Shown here piece after piece: positions 1 to 5,013 of a DNA stretch of 5,013 bases. Origin of the DNA: Nitrospiraceae bacterium (GTDB lineage: Bacteria > Nitrospirota > Thermodesulfovibrionia > Thermodesulfovibrionales > UBA9159); the NCBI GenBank assembly GCA_003453735.1, contig DMNE01000444.1, positions 1 through 5,013 of the forward strand, given 5' to 3'. The notes under the pieces are model-generated. The model worked only from the letters and a program-made list of their open reading frames with translations, was not told where the DNA came from and did no database searches. The number at the start of each line of letters is the position of its first letter. Position 1 is the stretch's first letter. A program made the translations under genes and the position numbers.

Positions 1-1
1 G

Positions 2-847
2 AACTTCCGCGGCATGACCGACTTTTTCACTGACATGGCTGACAATGCTCTGCCCAATGGCGGCGTGTTTTACATCCGTGGCGGCTACGACAACCAGATG
101 AAGATGTTGCCACCGATTCAGAATCCTAGTACACCGGCAGCGGAGATTGCTGCGATTAACGCTGGGAAAGTCGGCGACGATGATCACCCGAGCTACTCCG
201 ACAGGCAGATTAGCGAGGCGATGGCTGCAAGCGTGATCAATTCTATAGCAGGGAACGAGCAACTCTGGAAGCAGAGCCTCATCATCATCATGTATGACGA
301 GTCAGACGGCCACTATGACCATGTCCCACCGCGAATTCTCTCTTATGGCCCAGATGGGTTGCCGCTCTCTCGTGGTATTCGCGTGCCGTTGATCCTGATC
401 TCACCTTACGCGCAGACTGGTGTTGTTTCGCATGCCGAGGGCGATCACAATGCAATAATCGAGACGATTAACGACATCTTCGGGCGGCCCGCGCTCGCGA
501 GCCTTCCTGATGAAGCTGAGGCGCTCATTCTGGGTAACTCCCCAGCGTTCAACCAGTTTGGTCCGGCAGGATTCGAGCAGAAGTACCTTGGACCTCGTGA
601 CATCAACTCTTCAATCACCGATAGCCTGCTTTCGGGCTTCGATCCATTGCGCCTTTTGGGTATCTTACCCCCGCTGCCGTCCTCATTCGCAACGATCCCA
701 AACAGTGTCGTGACCACACTGCCTCACTACGGTGGGAACGGCTGCCAAGCGATAGGAATTACGCCTGAGGATGTGCGACAGCATATCGTCAACAACATCC
801 CAGAGGGCTTTAACCCGCTGCCAAGTACCTACCCAGCGGCTAATTGA
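2..847 (+). CDS. Phospholipase C / acid phosphatase family phosphoesterase, 3' part (5' end outside window)
   Basis: This is the C-terminal part of an alkaline-phosphatase-fold phosphoesterase (phospholipase C / AcpA acid phosphatase group, PF04185 type), which hydrolyses phosphoester bonds of phospholipids or phosphomonoesters, usually after export. The frame is open to the left edge (codons from base 2 read NFRG before the first ATG at 14), so that ATG is probably internal and the N-terminal half with any signal peptide is missing. Visible family marks are DDDHPSYSD (bases 176-202), the metal-site-like block IIIMYDESDGHYDHVPP (about 281-331, Asp at 296 and Glu at 299), RVPLILISPYA, and HAEGDHNAIIETINDIF (about 431-481). 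A tail of about 110 residues, rich in Pro, Leu and Ser, follows the catalytic core. A GC hairpin lies directly after the stop. The family is secure. Phospholipase versus phosphatase activity cannot be decided without the missing half. Confidence 0.85.
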   Translation, partial: NFRGMTDFFTDMADNALPNGGVFYIRGGYDNQMKMLPPIQNPSTPAAEIAAINAGKVGDDDHPSYSDRQISEAMAASVINSIAGNEQLWKQSLIIIMYDESDGHYDHVPPRILSYGPDGLPLSRGIRVPLILISPYAQTGVVSHAEGDHNAIIETINDIFGRPALASLPDEAEALILGNSPAFNQFGPAGFEQKYLGPRDINSSITDSLLSGFDPLRLLGILPPLPSSFATIPNSVVTTLPHYGGNGCQAIGITPEDVRQHIVNNIPEGFNPLPSTYPAAN

Positions 848-896
848 AAGGAGAGAATGACGGATGGGGCCCCTTGGCGCCCCATCCGCTCCCTTC
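846..896 (+). terminator. Strong GC hairpin after the phosphoesterase gene
   Basis: A perfect 10-bp stem, CGGATGGGGC (861-870) with GCCCCATCCG (879-888), closes an 8-base loop. An outer helix of GAAAGGAG (846-853) with CTCCCTTC (889-896) pairs 7 of 8 and starts inside the stop codon. The stem is very stable, but only a weak pyrimidine stretch follows instead of a clean T tract. It is probably a transcription terminator or an mRNA 3'-end stabiliser separating this gene from the next. Confidence 0.65.
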
Positions 897-897
897 G

Positions 898-925
898 TTG
901 AACGTAAGCCTGCGAATTGTGTAAC
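898..925 (+). promoter_or_regulatory. Weak candidate promoter for the solute-binding protein gene
   Basis: TTGAAC (898-903) and TGTAAC (920-925), 16 bp apart, each match the sigma-70 consensus at 4 of 6 positions. They lie between the upstream hairpin and the ribosome binding site. The position makes sense for a gene insulated by a terminator, but the match is weak and could be chance. Confidence 0.25.
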
Positions 926-933
926 ATTGAAAT

Positions 934-940
934 AGGAGGA
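934..940 (+). promoter_or_regulatory. Ribosome binding site that sets the start at 947
   Basis: AGGAGGA ends 6 bases before the ATG at 947. This near-perfect Shine-Dalgarno supports that ATG over an in-frame ATG at 917, which would place MCNIEIGGYC in front of an otherwise clean signal peptide and lacks such a site. Confidence 0.85.
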
Positions 941-946
941 TATTGT

Positions 947-1924
947 ATGCGCTTACTGTCAGTCTTGCTCGTTATGCTTACTGTCTGCTGCTCGCTCTCC
1001 GTCGCGAGGGCGGCTTCCGTAGTCGAACGCGTTAAGGCGCGCGGAGTTGTCCGCTGCGGCAGTACCGAGCGGCCGGGCCTCGCGAAAACGGACGGCCAGG
1101 AACGCTGGACTGGTCTTAATGTCGATATCTGCCGTGCCGTTGCAGCCGCGGTGCTTGGCTCACCTGATCGCATTGAATACCATGAATATGAGACGCCCAA
1201 GCAGTTCGATGCGGTACGGAGTCAGCAGGACGATGTCTATTTTCTTACAGGTGCGGAAATCAACGAGCAAAAGCTGGCAGGCAAAGTAGTGCCCGGTCCC
1301 ACTGTCTTTGTGGAATCCCATAATGTGATGGTTCCGTCCAACTCGGCAGCGCACCACGTCAGTGACCTTGCAGGGAACACCATATGCTTTTTGATCGGCA
1401 GTCTATCGGAGCGAAGCCTTAATGCCTACTTCGCCACGCTCCAAAAGAGCTGGCTGCACCTCTCTTACTCCGAAAATGAAGAGATGAACGATGCTTACAA
1501 CGTGCAGCGTTGCCATGCGCTTGCCGGGGAGATCACGACTCTTGCCAATACCCGTCGCGAGCCGGGCGTGAACCGTCTGTCCAGCCGCATCCTCCCGGAG
1601 TCGCTGTCGGTCTTCCCACTCATAGTCGCAACAGGGACTAGCGATGCCCAGTGGTCAGCAATCGTCGCCTGGACAGTGAATACGCTGATCAGTGCCGAGA
1701 GGACTGAAACACGGTGGTATGCAGGAGGTGCGAGGGCGATGCCTATCACAGCGCCGGAGTTGGGCCTTGACGAGGAATGGCAACGCCGCGTTCTTGCTGC
1801 CGTCGGCAACTATGGCGACATCTTCGACCGACATCTCGGCAAAGGATCTCAGCTAAAACTCGACCGCGGCCTCAACGCTAACCAGTTCGAAGGAGGACTG
1901 CTCCTGGCCCCTTTCCTCGAGTGA
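947..1924 (+). CDS. Periplasmic amino-acid-type ABC transporter substrate-binding protein (AapJ/BztA-like), orphan
   Basis: A 325-residue extracytoplasmic binding protein (SBP_bac_3 fold) that would capture a small ligand in the periplasm and hand it to an ABC importer. Residues 1-22 are a Sec signal peptide with a hydrophobic core and an A-R-A cleavage site. No proper lipobox is present. The mature start resembles the AapJ family: ERVKARGVVRCG, then WTGLNVDICRAVAAAVLG. The C-terminus is diagnostic: VGNYGDIFDRHLGKGSQLKL and the following RGLNANQFEGGLLLAPF closely track AapJ. The length is a little under the usual 340 or so. By my remembered alignment, the family motif SRNTTWT, whose Arg binds the ligand carboxylate, is replaced by FLTGAEI (Leu100 at the Arg position), and the later ligand-contacting Asp is Glu195. 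No aapQMP permease or ATPase genes follow; transposase debris begins about 30 bp after the stop. The family is secure, but amino-acid specificity is doubtful. Confidence 0.88.
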   Translation: MRLLSVLLVMLTVCCSLSVARAASVVERVKARGVVRCGSTERPGLAKTDGQERWTGLNVDICRAVAAAVLGSPDRIEYHEYETPKQFDAVRSQQDDVYFLTGAEINEQKLAGKVVPGPTVFVESHNVMVPSNSAAHHVSDLAGNTICFLIGSLSERSLNAYFATLQKSWLHLSYSENEEMNDAYNVQRCHALAGEITTLANTRREPGVNRLSSRILPESLSVFPLIVATGTSDAQWSAIVAWTVNTLISAERTETRWYAGGARAMPITAPELGLDEEWQRRVLAAVGNYGDIFDRHLGKGSQLKLDRGLNANQFEGGLLLAPFLE

Positions 1925-1930
1925 CGTCAT

Positions 1931-1952
1931 GAACTGGGAACGAGAGGGGGGG
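1931..1952. repeat. Possible outer end of the ISKra4-like element
   Basis: The stretch beginning GAACTGGGAACGAGAG and ending in a run of seven G lies just outside the transposase stop, where an insertion-sequence end is expected. No matching inverted copy occurs elsewhere in the window, so the other end seems to be lost and this assignment is tentative. Confidence 0.3.
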
Positions 1953-2400
1953 CTACGCAGCCGCGGTCTCGGGTTGCGACTTCATAGCCGAGTACCAGTT
2001 CTGAATTGTCGCGCACTATTCTTTATTCAAAACCTTGCTTCTGATCAGAAGTAGTTGGTGGGCACCCTGCTCGGTCCAGCGCATCTGTTGTTTTTTTACG
2101 AAGCGCTTGGGTACAACCTGATTTACTGTTGATTTCACAAAGCCAGTCGATATTGTCTCGTCGTGTCGCTACCGGTAACCGTAGCTGGGTATGAAAGTGT
2201 TTGTTGGCTGTAATACAGCTGTAGAATTCTCGTAGTGCCCCTTCAGAAGTTTTTTTACCGTTTTCGGAGCGTTCTTCTAGACATTCGAGCTCTAAGGCCA
2301 GTTCTCTACCAGTTGCAAAGCTCGGCGGACGTTTCCATGCCACAGGTTCCACTTGAGCTGTTCCAAGTGTTTTTGTCGTTTGGAATCTTTGGCCGACGTC
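1953..2400 (-). pseudogene. Degraded ISKra4-like transposase, C-terminal part
   Basis: Reading the minus strand through three successive frames rebuilds the C-terminal part of a transposase. Frame one (2399 to about 2310) gives LEQLKWNLWHGNVRRALQLV. Frame two (about 2315 to 2192) gives LALELECLEERSENG, then ALREFYSCITANKHF. Frame three (about 2195 to 1953) gives FIPSYGYR, ETISTGFVKSTVNQVVPKRF, VKKQQMRWTEQGAHQLLLIR, then the tail NWYSAMKSQPETAAA and a stop at 1953-1955. This order (KW-LWHG, EFY-YI, NYG-RYR, ETISTAFVESTVNQVV, KKQQMRWT-GAH, WYP-like end) is that of ISKra4-family transposases. Two frameshifts (near 2310 and 2193) and two in-frame stops (2169-2171, 2016-2018) show that it is dead. 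The N-terminal part is absent or unrecognisable above 2400. The transposase identity is strong; the exact IS family rests on remembered motifs. Confidence 0.8.
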
Positions 2401-2483
2401 AAAAATCAACTGGCCAAATTACGAAAGACTCAGGGAACTAGCGAGTCTTTTGATAGGTCTTGTGCTGGAGCATTCGAAGATAA

Positions 2484-2663
2484 AACTGGAGGCAAGCCAT
2501 AAAAAACGAAAAGGAGCAATACTTAGAAACGGCCACAATACCGAAGATATCCGATATTTCTGAGGAGCAACACACACAGTGGGTTATCATGCTTCTGGAG
2601 ATAATTTTGTGTGTGAGCACCATCTCTCAACATATAACGCCTGATACCTTGATCTTACAATGA
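2484..2663 (+). pseudogene. Possible N-terminal remnant of an IS66-like transposase
   Basis: A 59-codon plus-strand frame between stops, with no ATG before its conserved-looking part, encodes ETATIPKISDISEEQ followed by WVIMLLEII. I associate this pattern with the N-terminus of a group of IS66-type transposases, where a TIP-ISEEERTPWV-LLLEII segment precedes a coiled coil and an EIARLKG motif. Here the frame degrades after LLEII and stops at 2661-2663, and no EIARLKG or catalytic domain follows. It would be a short truncated fragment oriented opposite to the neighbouring ISKra4-like debris. The match is by memory and short, so confidence is limited. Confidence 0.4.
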
Positions 2664-2748
2664 GGCTCGGACTGTCTCTTGCTACGCAGGATAAAGCTCT
2701 CACTATGTAAAAAATGTAGGGTCCCTCTTATATAAATTCTATCCTCCC

Positions 2749-2876
2749 GCATGCAGGCTGGTTTTGTTGCAAGAATCAAAAACTTCATTTTTTACGAGTC
2801 ATAACTACTTGATATTATTGGCGATGACTTTTCAATTTTGAGGGAAAATTGAATATTTGCAACAGAACTCTGGCCA
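2749..2876. repeat. Short segment bounded by imperfect inverted repeats (MITE- or IS-remnant-like)
   Basis: GTTTTGTTGCAA (2761-2772) and TTGCAACAGAAC (2857-2868) are inverted copies matching 11 of 12. The similarity continues outward as GGCTGG on the left and CTCTGGCC on the right with a small gap. TTGCAACAG-type ends are common in insertion sequences of the IS5/IS1182 kind. The roughly 120-bp interior encodes nothing, so this could be an IS-derived mini-element or a collapsed IS. No clear target duplication is visible. Confidence 0.4.
2831..2853. repeat. Perfect 9-bp inverted repeat upstream of the ettA promoter
   Basis: TTCAATTTT (2831-2839) and AAAATTGAA (2845-2853) form a perfect stem around a GAGGG loop. 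It sits 29 bp upstream of the proposed -10 element. It may be a protein-binding palindrome, a weak hairpin, or simply the subterminal part of the repeat-bounded segment. Confidence 0.5.
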
Positions 2877-2882
2877 GCATTA

Positions 2883-2891
2883 TGTTATACT
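2883..2891 (+). promoter_or_regulatory. Candidate extended -10 promoter for ettA
   Basis: TGTTATACT matches the extended -10 form TGnTATAAT at all but one position (TATACT at 2886-2891). No good -35 hexamer lies at 17 bp (CAGAAC), which extended -10 promoters tolerate. Transcription would begin near 2898, giving an 80-nt leader. It overlaps the outer edge of the debris region, so a mobile-element remnant may have contributed sequence to it. Confidence 0.4.
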
Positions 2892-2957
2892 CGACGTCAC
2901 AGAGATTTTGACAGCTGCAAGCAGTGGAAGGGCACGGTTGAAAGGCTTCACTACTGC

Positions 2958-2966
2958 AGGAAAGGA
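2958..2966 (+). promoter_or_regulatory. Ribosome binding site for ettA
   Basis: AGGAAAGGA lies 11 bases before the ATG at 2978. The spacing is slightly long. The start is supported because MANEPNKVIYSM matches the usual short N-terminus before the first ABC domain. Confidence 0.6.
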
Positions 2967-2977
2967 TTTGAAACAAG

Positions 2978-4663
2978 ATGGCGAACGAACCGAACAAAGT
3001 TATTTACTCCATGATCGGGGTGAGCAAGTTCTATGATAAGAAGGCGGTTTTGAAAGATATCTATCTTTCTTATTTCTACGGGGCAAAGATCGGTGTCCTT
3101 GGTCTCAACGGGTCAGGAAAAACCTCTCTTCTCCGCATTCTCGCTGGAAAGGACAAAGAGTTCGACGGAGAGACTGTCCTGTCCCCTAACCACACCATAG
3201 GTTTTCTTGAACAGGAGCCCGAACTGGATAGCAATAAAACGGTACGGGAGATCGTTGAAGAAGGAGTGCGGGAGATAGTGGATACCCTGAAAGAATACAA
3301 CCGCATCAATGAAAAATTTACTGAGCCAATGTCGGATGATGAGATGAGCAAGTTGATTGAACGGCAGGGAAAGGTGCAGGAGAAACTGGATGCAATGGAC
3401 GCATGGGACCTTGATTCACGTCTGGAGATGGCCATGGATGCCCTGCGTTGTCCTCCAGGAGAAACAACCGTAAGGGTTCTCTCCGGGGGCGAGAGAAGGC
3501 GTGTGGCCCTTTGCCGACTCCTTCTGCAGAAGCCCGACATTCTTCTCCTTGACGAACCTACCAATCACCTTGATGCCGAGACAGTGGCGTGGCTTGAGCA
3601 CCACCTGCAGGGCTATCCCGGCACGATCATTGCGGTAACTCATGACCGCTATTTTCTTGATAATGTTGCCGGGTGGATTCTTGAACTTGACAGGGGACAG
3701 GGGATCCCCTGGAAGGGGAATTACTCCTCATGGCTGGAACAGAAGAAACAGCGGCTTCAACATGAGGAAAAGACGGAGAGCGAGAGACAGAAAACCTTAC
3801 AGCGTGAGCTTGAGTGGATACATATGTCTCCTAATGGCCGCCACGCAAAGGCGAAGGCGCGCATCAATTCTTATGAGGCACTCCTTGCTCAGGATATCGA
3901 AAAACAGTCAAAGGATCTCGAAATCTATATCCCGCCCGGTCCCCGTCTTGGCAATGTAGTTATCGAAGCTGATAATATAAGCAAGGCTTACGGCGACAAT
4001 ATTCTAATGGAGGGTATGACCTTCTCCCTTCCTCCGGGTGGTATTGTGGGGGTCATAGGGCCTAACGGAGCCGGAAAGACCACTCTTTTTAGGATGATCA
4101 CCCGGCAGGAAAGTCCGGATTCAGGAACTTTTAGCATCGGAGCAACGGTGAAGCTGGCATATATCGACCAGAGCCGCGATGACCTCGATCCAAAGAAGAC
4201 CCTTTTTGAGATTATCTCGGGTGGCGAAGATACCATTCTGTTGGGTAAAAAGCAGGTCAACTCACGAGCCTATGTTGCACGCTTCAATTTTTCCGGGAGC
4301 GACCAGCAAAAAAAGGTTTCGATGTTGTCCGGAGGAGAAAGAAATCGTGTTCATCTCGCACGGATGCTCAAGGAAGAGGCCAACGTCCTTTTACTTGACG
4401 AGCCGACCAATGATTTAGATATAAATACGATGCGCGCCCTGGAAGAGGCATTGGAAAATTTTGCGGGCTGTGCAGTGGTCATCAGCCACGACCGGTGGTT
4501 CCTTGATCGTATCGCGACCCATATACTCGCCTTCGAGGGTGACAGCAAGACAGTCTGGTGCGATGGAAATTATTCAGAATATGAAGCGGAGAGAAAAGCC
4601 CGCCTGGGTGCCACCGCAGACCAGCCTCACCGCATTAAATACAGACATTTGGTGAGGGATTAG
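2978..4663 (+). CDS. ettA: Energy-dependent translational throttle protein EttA (ABC-F ATPase)
   Basis: Intact 561-residue ABC-F protein (E. coli EttA is 555). EttA binds the ribosomal E site and, depending on ATP/ADP, gates the first elongation steps. It is cytosolic and has no membrane segments. Domain 1 has Walker A GLNGSGKTS (42-50), an arm insertion rich in charged helix (about 90-140), signature LSGGE (168-172), Walker B LLLDEP with catalytic Glu193, and H-loop His222. The linker, which contacts P-site tRNA in the family, spans about 245-325 and includes GIPWKGNYSSWLEQKKQRL, the basic GRHAKAKARI and IPPGPRLG. Domain 2 has GPNGAGKTT (361-369), LSGGE (450-454), Glu475 and His504. The ending ADQPHRIKYRHL is the EttA-specific tail and excludes Uup, YheS or antibiotic-resistance ABC-F types. 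All catalytic residues are present. It appears monocistronic, with mobile-element remains on both sides. Confidence 0.96.
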   Translation: MANEPNKVIYSMIGVSKFYDKKAVLKDIYLSYFYGAKIGVLGLNGSGKTSLLRILAGKDKEFDGETVLSPNHTIGFLEQEPELDSNKTVREIVEEGVREIVDTLKEYNRINEKFTEPMSDDEMSKLIERQGKVQEKLDAMDAWDLDSRLEMAMDALRCPPGETTVRVLSGGERRRVALCRLLLQKPDILLLDEPTNHLDAETVAWLEHHLQGYPGTIIAVTHDRYFLDNVAGWILELDRGQGIPWKGNYSSWLEQKKQRLQHEEKTESERQKTLQRELEWIHMSPNGRHAKAKARINSYEALLAQDIEKQSKDLEIYIPPGPRLGNVVIEADNISKAYGDNILMEGMTFSLPPGGIVGVIGPNGAGKTTLFRMITRQESPDSGTFSIGATVKLAYIDQSRDDLDPKKTLFEIISGGEDTILLGKKQVNSRAYVARFNFSGSDQQKKVSMLSGGERNRVHLARMLKEEANVLLLDEPTNDLDINTMRALEEALENFAGCAVVISHDRWFLDRIATHILAFEGDSKTVWCDGNYSEYEAERKARLGATADQPHRIKYRHLVRD

Positions 4664-4775
4664 AATGGAAAATTTCGCCTCGTGGTGTTTATATAGGAAT
4701 GTCTCATCAACTCGGCCACGCTCCGAATATTTGCGCCCCTGTCGATGAGCGCCACCTCGAAAAAATGTCCCTCCG
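4660..4775 (-). pseudogene. Remnant of a tyrosine recombinase (XerC/phage-integrase type), C-terminal piece
   Basis: The minus strand from about 4773 down to the stop at 4660-4662 reads HFFEVALIDRGANIRSVAEL, then MRHSYINTTRRNFPF. This resembles the C-terminal catalytic stretch of tyrosine recombinases: [31 protein letters not shown]. The His of the GH-S box is kept (MRHS), but the preceding Gly is Arg, the usual Tyr nucleophile after NTT is missing, and an upstream in-frame stop lies at 4783-4785. The fragment is therefore inactive. Its stop codon overlaps the ettA stop on the opposite strand, so ettA and this fragment are convergent and abut. The motif match is good but short. Confidence 0.55.
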
Positions 4776-5013
4776 GCATGGACTAGCGGCAGCATTTGCA
4801 ATGTACGGGTTTTTCATCCTTTTTCGGAAGGGAACCGTTTTTCGAGGTTGATAGGCTCGAAGAGGAGGTGATGCCAGAGCCACTCCTTACCATTGAAAAG
4901 CTTTTACCCTGGCCTTCCTATTGCCGGACCACAGAAACATGTTGTCCTTGTGCAGAACAGGAAAGCCATTGCATTGGGTTTGAAAGGTAGGTTCTTTGCC
5001 TTTCCTGCCGTTG
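4664..5013. other. Region downstream of ettA: integrase debris, inverted repeat, no assignable gene
   Basis: After ettA comes the minus-strand recombinase remnant and a long imperfect inverted repeat. From about 4850 onward nothing could be assigned. A 64-codon plus-strand frame (4796-4990) includes FFGREPFFEVDRLEEE and a cysteine cluster TCCPC but has no convincing ribosome binding site or family. The minus strand also has short open stretches. No obvious terminator for ettA was found. Confidence 0.5.
4754..4848. repeat. Imperfect inverted repeat downstream of ettA
   Basis: ACCTCGAAAAA (4754-4764) pairs perfectly with TTTTTCGAGGT (4838-4848). Inward, TCCCTCCG (from 4768) pairs with CGGAAGGGA with small bulges, giving arms of about 22-24 bases around a loop of about 47 bases. 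The left arm lies inside the recombinase remnant. It could be a partial inverted duplication of that remnant, an element end, or a large hairpin. Confidence 0.55.

Larger units (their letters stand above)
2664..2977. other. AT-rich intergenic region upstream of ettA, no gene seen
   Basis: No credible coding sequence was found on either strand. The stretch holds an imperfect inverted-repeat-bounded segment (2749-2876), a perfect 9-bp palindromic hairpin (2831-2853), a probable extended -10 promoter (2883-2891) and the ettA leader of about 80 nt. Confidence 0.6.

Noticed and set aside
917..946. The ATG at 917 as the start of the binding-protein gene
   Set aside because: The AGGAGGA at 934-940 and the signal peptide beginning at 947 fit the downstream ATG much better.
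1922..1929. TGACGTCA palindrome at the end of the binding-protein gene, with further GACGTC at 2395 and 2894
   Set aside because: The 8-bp palindrome includes the stop codon, and three GACGTC hexamers in 5 kb are not far above chance. The flanking bases differ, so no shared site is supported.
1931..2001. GAACTGG / CCAGTTC 7-bp inverted pair as IS terminal repeats
   Set aside because: The right copy lies within the transposase coding remnant (Asn-Trp-Tyr codons), so it cannot be the other end of the element.
2023..2409. A 128-codon minus-strand open frame as a standalone hypothetical gene
   Set aside because: Its middle part is one frame of the ISKra4-like transposase, while its ends run out of frame with the conserved motifs found in the neighbouring frames. 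It is a by-product of frameshifts.
4574..4801. A 75-codon minus-strand open frame across the ettA 3' end
   Set aside because: It overlaps the ettA coding end, has no recognisable domain, and a different minus-strand frame in the same place carries recombinase-like sequence.
4796..4990. A 64-codon plus-strand frame with a TCCPC cluster as a small zinc protein
   Set aside because: There is no proper ribosome binding site at its ATG and no spaced cysteine pairs of a known zinc fold, and it begins inside the inverted repeat. It is noted only in the region description.
1..5013. CRISPR arrays, tRNA or rRNA genes, riboswitches, toxin-antitoxin or defence modules
   Set aside because: No regularly spaced direct repeats, no tRNA cloverleaf or rRNA-like blocks, and no recognisable defence or toxin motifs were seen on either strand.

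Overview
The window reads as a Gram-negative, proteobacterium-like chromosome segment, probably an accessory or recombination-scarred locus. This is inferred from a periplasmic AapJ-type binding protein with a Sec signal peptide, a secreted-type phosphoesterase, and an EttA very close in motif order to the E. coli protein. I cannot name the genus. The left 1.9 kb is GC-rich, the middle about 1 kb is clearly AT-richer and carries no intact gene, and the ettA part has intermediate composition and a different codon flavour. The two ends may therefore have different histories, or the contig may be a chimera.

Layout. (1) 2-847, plus strand: 3' part of a phospholipase C / acid phosphatase family phosphoesterase (PF04185 type), running off the left edge and followed by a strong GC hairpin. 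(2) 947-1924, plus strand: a complete extracytoplasmic solute-binding protein of the general L-amino-acid (AapJ/BztA) type. It has its own ribosome binding site and no permease or ATPase genes beside it, and its predicted ligand-pocket residues are changed. (3) 1925-2977: a graveyard of mobile-element debris. A frameshifted, stop-interrupted C-terminal piece of an ISKra4-like transposase lies on the minus strand (1953-2400), starting about 30 bp after the binding-protein stop. It is followed on the plus strand by a possible N-terminal remnant of an IS66-like transposase (2484-2663) and a short segment bounded by imperfect terminal-type inverted repeats (2749-2876). (4) 2978-4663, plus strand: an intact ettA (ABC-F translational throttle factor) with a plausible extended -10 promoter upstream. 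(5) 4660-5013: a minus-strand tyrosine-recombinase remnant whose stop codon overlaps the ettA stop, then an inverted repeat and sequence I cannot assign.

The genes do not form one operon or pathway. The phosphoesterase and the binding protein are both predicted to act outside the cytoplasm and could both serve nutrient scavenging. EttA is a housekeeping ribosome-associated ATPase that is unrelated to them. I found no convincing new multi-gene system. The most informative signals are the altered pocket of the orphan binding protein and the layered transposase and integrase remains on both sides of ettA.
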